A DNA stretch of 64,000 bases from Francisellaceae bacterium. GTDB lineage: Bacteria > Pseudomonadota > Gammaproteobacteria > Francisellales > Francisellaceae. The notes beneath the pieces are model-generated. The model did no database searches and was not told where the DNA came from. It saw only the letters and a list, made by a program, of their open reading frames with translations. Both the position numbers and the translations under genes were made by a program. Below are positions 21,384-30,134 of the stretch, piece after piece. The stretch lies in NCBI GenBank assembly GCA_028355575.1, contig JAOMSY010000005.1, forward strand, positions 1 through 64,000, read 5' to 3'. How positions within the stretch are numbered: the first letter of the stretch is position 1; each line of letters starts with the position of its first letter.

Positions 21384-21821
21384 ATGCGTAAAATATTATT
21401 TTTATTATCTGTCCTGCTTTTTTCAAATATTTATGCTGATGCCTTGCCAACGTCAGCTCATCCTGGATTAGATGTTGTTTACAGTCCTAGTAGCTTAAAT
21501 ATTCCCGAAAGTGCGCTCAAACTGATGAAAGATATTCAGAAGGGTGATGATACCGTTCAGGTTATCTATTATAAATCTGGAAATATTTATATGGTATCTA
21601 AAATGCAAATGAGCTTCCAAAAATTAAATAAAAAATATTTCAATGATATGACTCAAGATTCATTTGAATCCACCAAAAGAATTTTTTGTACATTGAGAGA
21701 AAAAGCAAAGACAAGTTGGCCAGTAATTGAAAACTATAATTATATTTATGATGTGGTTTCTATAGAAAATATTTGGGTTGGTAGAATCACCGCTGATCCT
21801 AAAAAAATTACCTGTGACTAG
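21384..21821 (+). CDS. Secreted protein of unknown function
   Basis: Clear signal peptide MRKILFLLSVLLFSNIYADA. Confidence 0.65.
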   Translation: MRKILFLLSVLLFSNIYADALPTSAHPGLDVVYSPSSLNIPESALKLMKDIQKGDDTVQVIYYKSGNIYMVSKMQMSFQKLNKKYFNDMTQDSFESTKRIFCTLREKAKTSWPVIENYNYIYDVVSIENIWVGRITADPKKITCD

Positions 21822-21973
21822 TCAAGGCTAATAGATTGTGCGCTGCTATTTACGTCATTTGTAGTAATAGAATTTTGTTTGATTTCTTTATAGCTAATGA
21901 TGTTAATGTGATTTGCAAAGCTAGCAGTTGAAAGAATAGCGATTGAAATAATTAATGTTGTTACCTTTTTCAT
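21818..21973 (-). CDS. Small exported peptide (51 aa), not in ORF track
   Basis: MKKVTTLIISIAILSTASFANHINIISYKEIKQNSITTNDVNSSAQSISLD; GGAG RBS upstream; signal peptide with ASFA-N cleavage motif. Confidence 0.6.
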   Translation of the reverse strand: MKKVTTLIISIAILSTASFANHINIISYKEIKQNSITTNDVNSSAQSISLD

Positions 21974-22052
21974 TGAATTCTCCGTATGTTTGTTGTTCGC
22001 AGCCAGTTTAACTAACGTTTATGAATGAGTTATCAATGAAATGTAAAATTAT

Positions 22053-22889
22053 CTAGATTGAATTTTTTAGTCCTGTTTCTAAATTTGTTACAACAAAGTC
22101 GTTTCTTAAAAAACGTAATAGTTTAGACGAATCGAGCTTTTTAGAGCTAGAAAGAAACTCTCTTCCCATATTTGTTGCATTATTATGGTAATCGATTAAT
22201 GGTATTTCCGTTGGTGGGATTATGTTTAATATTGTTGTTAGCTTGCGTTGGATGTACCCCATTTTATTTGGATGGTTGTCGCTAACATTAAAAATTTCAA
22301 ATCCTTGTGATTGTTGTGAAAGTAGATAGGCAATTTTTACTAAGTCTTTAACATAGATACAGTTTGAATAGGGTGCTTCTTGCTGATTCAGTATGGGTTT
22401 GTTTTCTCTTATTTTTTGTAATGGAATTCTCTCAGGCCCATATATGCCGGCAATACGTAAGCAACTAATATTAATGTTACTATTTTGGGCAAATAAGTTT
22501 AATTGATCCTCAGCATCTTTACGTCGATATTGTCTATCGTAATTTAGGTTAAGGTCAGCAGACTCATCTACCAAATTACCATCATGGTTTCCGTATATTC
22601 CACTACTACCGAAGTAGACAAAGTTTTTTGGAATATGGTTTAACTTCGACAAAAAATGATTCAGTAGGGTATCTGTTTTCCCTGAGCGCGGTGGTGGTAT
22701 TAAGTAGTAAATTGTTTCACAATCTTTGGGAATAGAAAAGTTATCACCACTAATGTCAACTTGCTGGTGATTCAAATTACTATCTTTAGGTATATTCCTG
22801 GACCAGCATAAGGCTTCCTGGTTATTTTGACTGAGTTCTCTTGCAAGAAAATGACCACAATATCCATAGCCTACAATTAAATTTTTCAT
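22053..22889 (-). CDS. NAD(P)-dependent epimerase/dehydratase-like (YeeZ-type)
   Basis: NLIVGYGYCGHFLARELS, VYFGSSGIYGNHDG, CLRIAGIYGPER. Confidence 0.8.
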   Translation of the reverse strand: MKNLIVGYGYCGHFLARELSQNNQEALCWSRNIPKDSNLNHQQVDISGDNFSIPKDCETIYYLIPPPRSGKTDTLLNHFLSKLNHIPKNFVYFGSSGIYGNHDGNLVDESADLNLNYDRQYRRKDAEDQLNLFAQNSNINISCLRIAGIYGPERIPLQKIRENKPILNQQEAPYSNCIYVKDLVKIAYLLSQQSQGFEIFNVSDNHPNKMGYIQRKLTTILNIIPPTEIPLIDYHNNATNMGREFLSSSKKLDSSKLLRFLRNDFVVTNLETGLKNSI

Positions 22890-23004
22890 AAATAATGTCT
22901 GAGTATTTTTCTTAATATGATAAAGCTTATTTATAAGACTTAGTATCGTATTACTTTTAGTAATTGAGTATTATTAAAATATAGCGAGTTATATAGTTGT
23001 AATT

Positions 23005-23445
23005 ATGGCTGAAAGACCCATTCCTAGAATCCAATATGATGGTGAGTTTTTTTATGAAACTAAAATTCCAATCCGCTTTTTTGATTTCAATGCGGGTCAG
23101 CATTTGAGTAATGATGCAGCATTAAGATTTGTGACGGAAGCGCATCAACTATATTTATCTAAAAAGAAACTTGCGTTAGATAATGTTAATGGCACATCTA
23201 TCGCATTTGCTGGTGTCTCAATTAATTTTTTGAAAGAAATTTTACTAAAAAACTTTAATGAAAATATATACCTAATTGTTAAATTAGGTATATACCAAGT
23301 CTCTAAAACAAGATTATGTTTCTATCAAGAGCATAGTAATGAGGCTGGTGAAATTTGTCATAAGATGCTAGTTGATATTGTTTATTTTGATAATGAAACA
23401 GGCAAAGTTGCTAAAACGGATAATGTGGTTAACGTCTATCAATAA
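23005..23445 (+). CDS. 4HBT hotdog thioesterase
   Basis: IPIRFFDFNAGQHLSNDAALRFVTEAHQLYL. Confidence 0.75.
   Translation: MAERPIPRIQYDGEFFYETKIPIRFFDFNAGQHLSNDAALRFVTEAHQLYLSKKKLALDNVNGTSIAFAGVSINFLKEILLKNFNENIYLIVKLGIYQVSKTRLCFYQEHSNEAGEICHKMLVDIVYFDNETGKVAKTDNVVNVYQ
23265..23294. repeat. Perfect 13-bp inverted repeat, 4-nt loop, inside the thioesterase CDS
   Basis: TATATACCTAATT GTTA AATTAGGTATATA. Confidence 0.9.
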
Positions 23446-23456
23446 AAGGTTTTTAA

Positions 23457-24194
23457 ATGTTTGATAAATTAAGTCTGAGTGGACAAGTTGCATTAGTTAC
23501 AGGTGCAAATAGAGGCATTGGGCTCGCTATTGCTAAATTACTTAAGGAGCGTGGCGCTGAGGTAATTGCGACAGCAAGAAAAGAAGAAGATATTGAAATA
23601 CTACAAACACAGGGGTTTATTAGCAGGGCCTGCGATGTTGCCAGTATTGGAAGTATTGATGACCTCAAAAATCAGTTGTCGGAACAAAACCTAAAGCCTA
23701 CTATATTAATTAATAATGCAGGGGTGAGTACATTGAAGCTGCTACCAAGGTTAACAACCCAAGAATGGCAGAAGGTCATGAATACCAACTTTAATGCGTG
23801 TTTTGAGCTGACTAAACGTTTTGTTGGTGATATGTCAAAGTCTAAATTTGGACGTATTATTAATATGAGTAGTATATTGGGGTCATCACCCCAAAAAGGC
23901 TTTAGTCATTATGCAGCCTCTAAATCTGCGATAGAGGGTTTTACTCGATCTATTGCCATTGAATACGCTTCTAAAGGTGTTACCGCAAATTGCATCTGCC
24001 CTGGTTTTGTCGATACTGAAATGCTCGACAACATAGGTGACAAAGGTAAAGAGCTAATGCGATCAAGTATACCAATGGGTTATTTGGCAGATCCAAATGA
24101 TATTGCTGAATTAATTTGTTTTCTGGCATCACCAGCAGCTAGATACATTACAGGTGAATGTGTCCATATAAATGGTGGAATGTTTTTCAAATAA
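23457..24194 (+). CDS. SDR family oxidoreductase (FabG-like)
   Basis: VTGANRGIGLAIA, NNAG, YAASKSAIEGFTRSIAIEYASKGVTANCICPGFVDT, ITGECVHINGG. Confidence 0.93.
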   Translation: MFDKLSLSGQVALVTGANRGIGLAIAKLLKERGAEVIATARKEEDIEILQTQGFISRACDVASIGSIDDLKNQLSEQNLKPTILINNAGVSTLKLLPRLTTQEWQKVMNTNFNACFELTKRFVGDMSKSKFGRIINMSSILGSSPQKGFSHYAASKSAIEGFTRSIAIEYASKGVTANCICPGFVDTEMLDNIGDKGKELMRSSIPMGYLADPNDIAELICFLASPAARYITGECVHINGGMFFK

Positions 24195-24355
24195 GGGCAC
24201 CTCTATTAATTCTGGGTATAGCAGATTAATAATTAAAATTTATCGCAATAAGGTGCAAATTTCAGGTAATAGCACATTCTATTGCCAAAATTTGCAACGC
24301 AGATGGGGAGAATTTGAATGTTAAGGTGCGTGCTCATGAAGTATTAGAGGAGCCC
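24195..24355. mobile_element. 161-bp MITE or IS remnant (IS5-like TIR, inference)
   Basis: TIRs GGGCACCTCTATTAAT ... ATTAGAGGAGCCC flanked by direct repeat ATAA (24191-24194 and 24356-24359); no transposase ORF. Confidence 0.65.
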
Positions 24356-24429
24356 ATAAATACACTGTGACAATTTGTGACTTGATTGCACTTTTCACTG
24401 TTTAAAAATTCATCTATAGTGATTGTAAT

Positions 24430-24465
24430 AAAACTCGGGGAGAGAGCCTTAACGGAGTTTTTTTT
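24430..24465 (+). terminator. Hairpin plus T8 tract
   Basis: AAAACTC (24430-24436) / GAGTTTT (24455-24461) followed by T's to 24465. Confidence 0.45.
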
Positions 24466-24683
24466 ACCCCTTTTAAAATACTCCGTTTAGCGCTATATGA
24501 TAATTTGGTTTTCACTTAGAATGGCACCATTAATAGTTGCCCATTCTTAAGGGCTTGTTTAGATCTACAAATTAAGGTCTAATAGGTAAATACATATAGA
24601 GCCAATATCATAAAAAATTTATGGTTATCTTTTTAAAGTTATAAACGGATGGCTTGATCAACTTTGATTAGTTAAGGAATGAT

Positions 24684-25502
24684 ATGAATTATTTAAATAT
24701 AATGAAAAAAATATGCCCTAAAGTATTTATATTTGGTTTAGCGTTATCGTGTAGTCAATTAGGATTTTCAGCTTCGTCTCCAAATTCAAATAAGTCTATC
24801 ACCATCACAAACAAAACTGGCCAGACGAACACATTTTATTTTATGGTAGATAAAATATCAAAAATACCAGATGCAGTCGTTACTCAATACAAAAATTTAC
24901 CTCATCCATGTGTGTATCCAAAAAGCGTTTATTCAGGGCAAGGGAATGCATTGACTTGTCATCTGTCTTTAGATAATAACCAGTCACAAAAAATCCCTTT
25001 AGATGGATTTTCTCAAACGTCACCCGTTATTGATGTTTCCGCTGGTGAAGGGCATTATCCGTTAGGCCCTTGCAATACAACAGTTGCAGAGTTCACCTTA
25101 AACTCGGGTGGTTATGACCACTATGATGTAAGTTTGGTCAATGGACAAAACTATAATGTGAAAGTGGTTTCATCTAATGCTAATGCAACCACGATTGATT
25201 TAAAAAGCAATAATCTAAGCGAGATTAAAAAGACATTAGGTGTATTTCCTCCTGGATGCACTATTTGTGTACACGGTGGCAAGCCTGCTCCTGTTTGGAA
25301 AGGGAATTCAGGACCACCTGCAACGCAAAATTGTCCAGCCTATCCATTTAGAAACACAGGAAGTCAAATGCCTTCTGGGTCTTGTAAAGGCGGAACAGAA
25401 TCTAAACCAACTCCAAATGTTTGTCAGTTAGATAGTGAGCCAGTTAGTCAAAGCTATACAGTTACATTTAGTGAAATTAATGCTGACATGCCCCCACAGT
25501 AA
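24684..25502 (+). CDS. Secreted thaumatin-like domain protein
   Basis: Signal peptide; ITITNKTGQT; PCNTTVAEFTLNSGGYDHYDVSLVNGQNYNV matches the thaumatin AEFTL..GGxDxYDVSLVdGxN motif; several Cys. Confidence 0.65.
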   Translation: MNYLNIMKKICPKVFIFGLALSCSQLGFSASSPNSNKSITITNKTGQTNTFYFMVDKISKIPDAVVTQYKNLPHPCVYPKSVYSGQGNALTCHLSLDNNQSQKIPLDGFSQTSPVIDVSAGEGHYPLGPCNTTVAEFTLNSGGYDHYDVSLVNGQNYNVKVVSSNANATTIDLKSNNLSEIKKTLGVFPPGCTICVHGGKPAPVWKGNSGPPATQNCPAYPFRNTGSQMPSGSCKGGTESKPTPNVCQLDSEPVSQSYTVTFSEINADMPPQ

Positions 25503-25514
25503 TTTTGGAAATTT

Positions 25515-26081
25515 ATGTATAGAAATTTTAAATATTTATTAATTATTGTATTGAGTTTGATGAGTGCATCAGCATTAGCGACAGCATTTAATATAAAGAA
25601 TAACCTTCCTCACACAAATGAGTATTGTAAGTATAGCGGTAATACGGTCACGTTATTTTATTCAAATAATCGTCCAGAAATTAGCCCTGGTGGTAATTTG
25701 GTTATTGATGGAGATTTCTCAAAACCTTTTGGTTTAGGAATACAGGTTAATAATTGGTATTGGGTAGCAAGTAGGACACCAGTGCAAAAAGGGCCGCCGC
25801 AAAATCCTGATAATTCAGGTGCACAATTTATGATTAATAGTAATTGTGAAATTACGTCTAAAACCAAACCAGTTTATGGCGCTGGAATCGAAACCTATTT
25901 GATTGCAGATGTAACAAGCACGAAAGGTCATAATGGCGAATGTGTGGTGTCAATAAATGAAAATGCTTACACTAATGCCGTTACACCTACTTGCTGTGCA
26001 CCACCTAATATTGGCTCTAATATGTGCAATTCAGCTCAATGGGGTATAACAGCTAATGGAAAAAGTTGGCCACCAAAATAA
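25515..26081 (+). CDS. Secreted Cys-containing protein of unknown function
   Basis: Signal peptide LLIIVLSLMSASALATAF; multiple Cys including TCC; 12 bp after the thaumatin-like gene. Confidence 0.65.
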   Translation: MYRNFKYLLIIVLSLMSASALATAFNIKNNLPHTNEYCKYSGNTVTLFYSNNRPEISPGGNLVIDGDFSKPFGLGIQVNNWYWVASRTPVQKGPPQNPDNSGAQFMINSNCEITSKTKPVYGAGIETYLIADVTSTKGHNGECVVSINENAYTNAVTPTCCAPPNIGSNMCNSAQWGITANGKSWPPK

Positions 26082-26235
26082 TATGCTAAAAATTCATTAG
26101 AATATATGAGCCCCTAGAAAATCTTGGCATGTGTCTGAGTAATCAGCTCAACTGATGATTGTGTTTTTTAGATAGAAGTTAAAGATATTAGTATTAGTTC
26201 AAGCAAATAGAGTATATTAAATTTCTGGGTTCTGA

Positions 26236-26394
26236 TTAATGCTTTTCATTATTGAGATCTAAGCTCATTTGCTTTTCATATAAAGCATCATTTATTTCAG
26301 GATACATAAAGCAAAATCTTTGTAAGTGAGCATAAGCGTATATTTCATTATGCTTTAGGTAAGCTCCCCATATTTTTTTTATTGTATTTTTCAT
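26236..26394 (-). CDS. Small ORF (52 aa), not in ORF track
   Basis: MKNTIKKIWGAYLKHNEIYAYAHLQRFCFMYPEINDALYEKQMSLDLNNEKH preceded by AAGGAGTGATAGA. Confidence 0.6.
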   Translation of the reverse strand: MKNTIKKIWGAYLKHNEIYAYAHLQRFCFMYPEINDALYEKQMSLDLNNEKH

Positions 26395-26561
26395 TCTATC
26401 ACTCCTTTTATTGTTATATTTTCAAGGTGAAAGATACGCCTGATTTGTTACATTTTTATTACGAACTCAAAGTTAGTTACGATAATGTAATGGGCTAATG
26501 AAACTAGAAATATTAGGAACTTAAACAAATATTTTACGTTTAAATTATGTCACGTAAACAA

Positions 26562-26584
26562 AAAGCACCTATTAGAGGTGCTTT
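26562..26584 (-). terminator. Terminator of rpmE
   Basis: AAAGCACCT-(5)-AGGTGCTTT followed by T's on the minus strand. Confidence 0.8.
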
Positions 26585-26609
26585 AAAAATATAATCATTT
26601 TGATTTTTC

Positions 26610-26831
26610 TTAAGAAGATTTCTTTTTACCAAACCCAGAAAAACGTTTGTTAAAGCTATCAACACGACCAGCAGTATCCACGATTCTTTGTTGACCTGTG
26701 TAGAATGGATGGCACTTTGAACAAACATCTAAGTTCAAATCTTTACACATTGTTGATTTAGTTTTGAATGTATGTCCGCAGCTACAGCTAACCGTAATTT
26801 CTTCGAATTTTGGTTGAATCTCGTAATTCAT
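26610..26831 (-). CDS. rpmE: 50S ribosomal protein L31
   Basis: [50 protein letters not shown]. Confidence 0.96.
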   Translation of the reverse strand: MNYEIQPKFEEITVSCSCGHTFKTKSTMCKDLNLDVCSKCHPFYTGQQRIVDTAGRVDSFNKRFSGFGKKKSS

Positions 26832-27018
26832 TTTATTGCTTCCTATTGGTTGTTATCTTCATCGCCACCTAGTCCAAGCAATGCAACAATGCTAGGCACC
26901 ATGAATTTTCGATACGTTATGGTATCTAAATTAAGCAAATGAAACAAGAAAAATAAACAAAAACCTTAATTTAGGCTATGTTTTTTGTAAGTTCTATTAA
27001 GAATAAAAAGGAAGTCCC

Positions 27019-27459
27019 ATGGAGCATACACATTCAAAAGCATTGGTTGTAGAGAAACCGATAAGAATTAATGCTTATGACATTGATGTAATGGGTATTG
27101 TTAGTAATACCGTATATGTAAGATGGTTCGAAGATTTACGATTTGCTTTATTGGATGAATATTTCCCAGTAGAACCACTATTGGAACAAAATATCTCACC
27201 CATACTTTCTAACACACATGTTGCTTATAAAGAGCCATTAATCTTCTTTGATAAGCCAATTGGAAGGGCTTGGTTAAGCGGACTAGGTAAAATTAAATGG
27301 GAAGTCACGTTAGAAATTATTGTTAATGGAAAAATATGTTGTAAAGGTTTACAGGACGGTGCTTTTTTTGACCTGCAAAGAAAACGTCCAATTAAGACAC
27401 CTACAAAATTGATGGAAATTTATCAGTCAGCAACCGGCCTAACAGCAGTTAAACTATAG
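27019..27459 (+). CDS. 4HBT acyl-CoA thioesterase
   Basis: INAYDIDVMGIVSNTVYVRWFEDLRFALLDEYF. Confidence 0.8.
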   Translation: MEHTHSKALVVEKPIRINAYDIDVMGIVSNTVYVRWFEDLRFALLDEYFPVEPLLEQNISPILSNTHVAYKEPLIFFDKPIGRAWLSGLGKIKWEVTLEIIVNGKICCKGLQDGAFFDLQRKRPIKTPTKLMEIYQSATGLTAVKL

Positions 27460-27494
27460 GTTATTTTTTGAAGTGTTTTTCATGTTGTATGGAT

Positions 27495-28112
27495 TTATTG
27501 ATAACCCGCGATATTCTTCGTGGTAACGCTTTTCTCTAATTCTGATTTTTCTTTGAAAGTGCCTAAACATTTATCCCCAAAATAGTTTGTAATGCCCCAA
27601 TAGTAATTTTCATTATAGTAGTGATGCCACATATGGGCACGTTTTAATTTTTTTCCGACAGGTGTCAGAGATTGATATTCAGGCGTGTGATGACCAAGAT
27701 GCACCCATTCATACCATAAGTAATAAAGCACACCAGATGTGAATGGAACAAGTGCAATGGTAAAGCTCCAAGTAATAATTGCAAATAATATGTATGTCTG
27801 TATCAGGTGAATAACAACTGCCCATACCGGTGCAAATAATAGTTCATAATTTTGAGGCTCACGATGATGCCCGTGGTGTAATCGGATCATCATACGACGC
27901 AGAAGGCCGTCTTTTATTGGGAGTTGAGCATGAAGAATAAATTTATGTGCATACCACTCATAAAAAGGTGCGATTATAATGGGTAGTATTAACCAAAGAT
28001 AGTAATGTTGTAATAACCCTGTAGAAATACAAACAACTAAACAGGCAAAAAATAATACCCATAATCCTATAATGGTTGAGTGGGTAAAATAGCCTTTTAA
28101 CATTTTTTTCAT
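27495..28112 (-). CDS. Fatty acid hydroxylase / sterol desaturase family membrane protein
   Basis: Histidine boxes HKFILH, HHGHH, HLGHH, HMWHHYYN. Confidence 0.8.
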   Translation of the reverse strand: MKKMLKGYFTHSTIIGLWVLFFACLVVCISTGLLQHYYLWLILPIIIAPFYEWYAHKFILHAQLPIKDGLLRRMMIRLHHGHHREPQNYELLFAPVWAVVIHLIQTYILFAIITWSFTIALVPFTSGVLYYLWYEWVHLGHHTPEYQSLTPVGKKLKRAHMWHHYYNENYYWGITNYFGDKCLGTFKEKSELEKSVTTKNIAGYQ

Positions 28113-28269
28113 AATATCAAAGTCGTTTAGTTAAAATACAAGGATACATTTTACCAAGTTAATGGAACACTTCAATATTTGTTTTTTTATACACCTACTT
28201 AAATATAATGATCAAGTTGTAGTATGATATGTCAAAATATGAATGTTAAGTTAATAATCGAGGTTTATG

Positions 28270-28839
28270 ATGGCGTCTTATAGTACAAATGAATTCAAAA
28301 ATGGACTAAAAGTTTTATTGGATGGTGAGCCAATGAGTATCTTAGATAATCAAATTGTTAAACCTGGTAAAGGCCAGGCATTTAACCGTGTTAAGCTAAG
28401 AAATTTAAGAAATGGCCGCGTGATTGAAAAAACATTTAAGTCTGGTGAGAGCATAGAGGCTGCCGATGTTCTTGAGGTTGAGGGTCAATATTTATATACA
28501 GATGGTGAGTTCTATCATTTTATGGATCCAAGTTCATTTGAACAGGTTGCAGCTAGTGAAACAGCAGCATCAGATTCTATAAATTGGTTAAAAGAAAATG
28601 ATATGTTTACGATAACTTTATTCAATGGTGACCCCATTACTGTTACACCACCAAACTTTGTAGAGCTTAAAATTACTGAAACAGATCCTGGATTAAAAGG
28701 CGATACAGCAGGTACAGGTGGTAAGCCAGCTACTTTGGAAACTGGAGCGGTAGTTCGTGTGCCTTTATTTGTGCAAATAGATGAAATAATTAAAGTTGAC
28801 ACTCGAACAGGTGAATATATATCTAGAGCAAAAGGGTAA
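28270..28839 (+). CDS. efp: Elongation factor P
   Basis: [21 protein letters not shown] with lysylation-site K; C-terminal [16 protein letters not shown]. Confidence 0.97.
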   Translation: MASYSTNEFKNGLKVLLDGEPMSILDNQIVKPGKGQAFNRVKLRNLRNGRVIEKTFKSGESIEAADVLEVEGQYLYTDGEFYHFMDPSSFEQVAASETAASDSINWLKENDMFTITLFNGDPITVTPPNFVELKITETDPGLKGDTAGTGGKPATLETGAVVRVPLFVQIDEIIKVDTRTGEYISRAKG

Positions 28840-28841
28840 AC

Positions 28842-29381
28842 ATGAAAAATGAAAAAAACCTAGTTTGGATTGATCTTGAAATGACAGGTCTCGAGCCTGA
28901 AACTGATACAATCATCGAAATAGCCTCAATTATTACTGATCCAGAATTAAATATCATTGCAGAAGGCCCTGCTTTGGCAATTCATGAATCAGATGAAGTA
29001 TTAGCTAATATGAACAAATGGTGTCGTAAAACGCATAAAAAATCTGGATTAACTGAGCGTGTTAGACAAAGTGAAATTACACTTGAACAGGCAGAAAAAC
29101 AAACACTTGATTTCGTTAAAGAGTATACATTTGAAAATACGTCTCCGTTATGTGGGAATTCAATTTGGCAAGATAGACGATTTCTAAATAAATATATGCC
29201 GAGTTTAGATGCACATTTTCATTATCGTTTACTTGATGTTAGTACACTTAAGATACTGAGTTCTCATTGGTATCCAGATGTTTTTAACGGTGTCAGTAAG
29301 GATAGTAAACACTTAGCGCTTGATGATATAAGAGAGTCTATCGAAGAGCTTAAATATTATCGTGAGAAAATTTTTCAGTAG
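28842..29381 (+). CDS. orn: Oligoribonuclease
   Basis: [36 protein letters not shown]. Confidence 0.97.
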   Translation: MKNEKNLVWIDLEMTGLEPETDTIIEIASIITDPELNIIAEGPALAIHESDEVLANMNKWCRKTHKKSGLTERVRQSEITLEQAEKQTLDFVKEYTFENTSPLCGNSIWQDRRFLNKYMPSLDAHFHYRLLDVSTLKILSSHWYPDVFNGVSKDSKHLALDDIRESIEELKYYREKIFQ

Positions 29382-29512
29382 CGTTTTTCTTGAATTATTC
29401 ATGGCTTCAATTGGTCGTTAGAGAACATTTTTTTTATAAAGTCTTCTGTAGTTTTAAATTCGTTTCTTTGCATGCTATAGTTATTACAGATTTTAAGATT
29501 TAGGTTGCTGTT

Positions 29513-30076
29513 TTGATCTGGAATATTCCAAATATATTAACAATGTTGAGGATAGCGCTGGTACCAGTTTTTGCTGTGTTTTTCTTTTTGCCTATATCAT
29601 CCTCTCACTGGATAACTTCCGGATTATTTTTTATCGCAGCATTAACAGATTGGTTTGATGGGTATATCGCACGAAATTTTGACCAAACAAGCAAGCTTGG
29701 TGCTTTTTTAGATCCAGTTGCTGATAAGCTTATGGTTAGTGTTGCTTTGGTTTTATTACTGAGCGTTTTTCCATACTGGTGGGTGGCATTACCCGTGGCT
29801 TGCATTATTTCTCGTGAGTTAATTGTATCAGCATTAAGAGAATGGATGGCTGAAATTGGTGAAAGGGCAGTTGTTAACGTATCTTCTTATGGTAAATTAA
29901 AAACGGCAGCTCAAATGGCAGCTATTTTAATTCTATTGGTATATCCAGGCAAAGATAATATCTGGGTTGTTATTGGTTTTATACTGTTATATATCGCTGT
30001 AATACTAACTGTTTACTCAATGTGGTTATATTTAAAGGCTGGCTATTACGCTGCCTTTAAGTCAGAAAGTAAATAA
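29513..30076 (+). CDS. pgsA: CDP-diacylglycerol--glycerol-3-phosphate 3-phosphatidyltransferase
   Basis: IPNILTMLRIALVPVF, ALTDWFDGYIAR...GAFLDPVADKLM; TTG start. Confidence 0.94.
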   Translation: MIWNIPNILTMLRIALVPVFAVFFFLPISSSHWITSGLFFIAALTDWFDGYIARNFDQTSKLGAFLDPVADKLMVSVALVLLLSVFPYWWVALPVACIISRELIVSALREWMAEIGERAVVNVSSYGKLKTAAQMAAILILLVYPGKDNIWVVIGFILLYIAVILTVYSMWLYLKAGYYAAFKSESK

Positions 30077-30134
30077 TTCACAATCGTATACGTAAGTTCA
30101 AAGTGCTACACGGTAATAGATTAGGAGCTTATTT

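Noticed and set aside
26540-26728. 62-aa minus ORF overlapping rpmE
   Set aside because: Alternate frame of rpmE extending through its terminator.
29382-29512. Missing upstream start for pgsA suggesting a pseudogene
   Set aside because: The TTG start at 29513 gives a canonical PgsA N-terminus; the gene looks intact.
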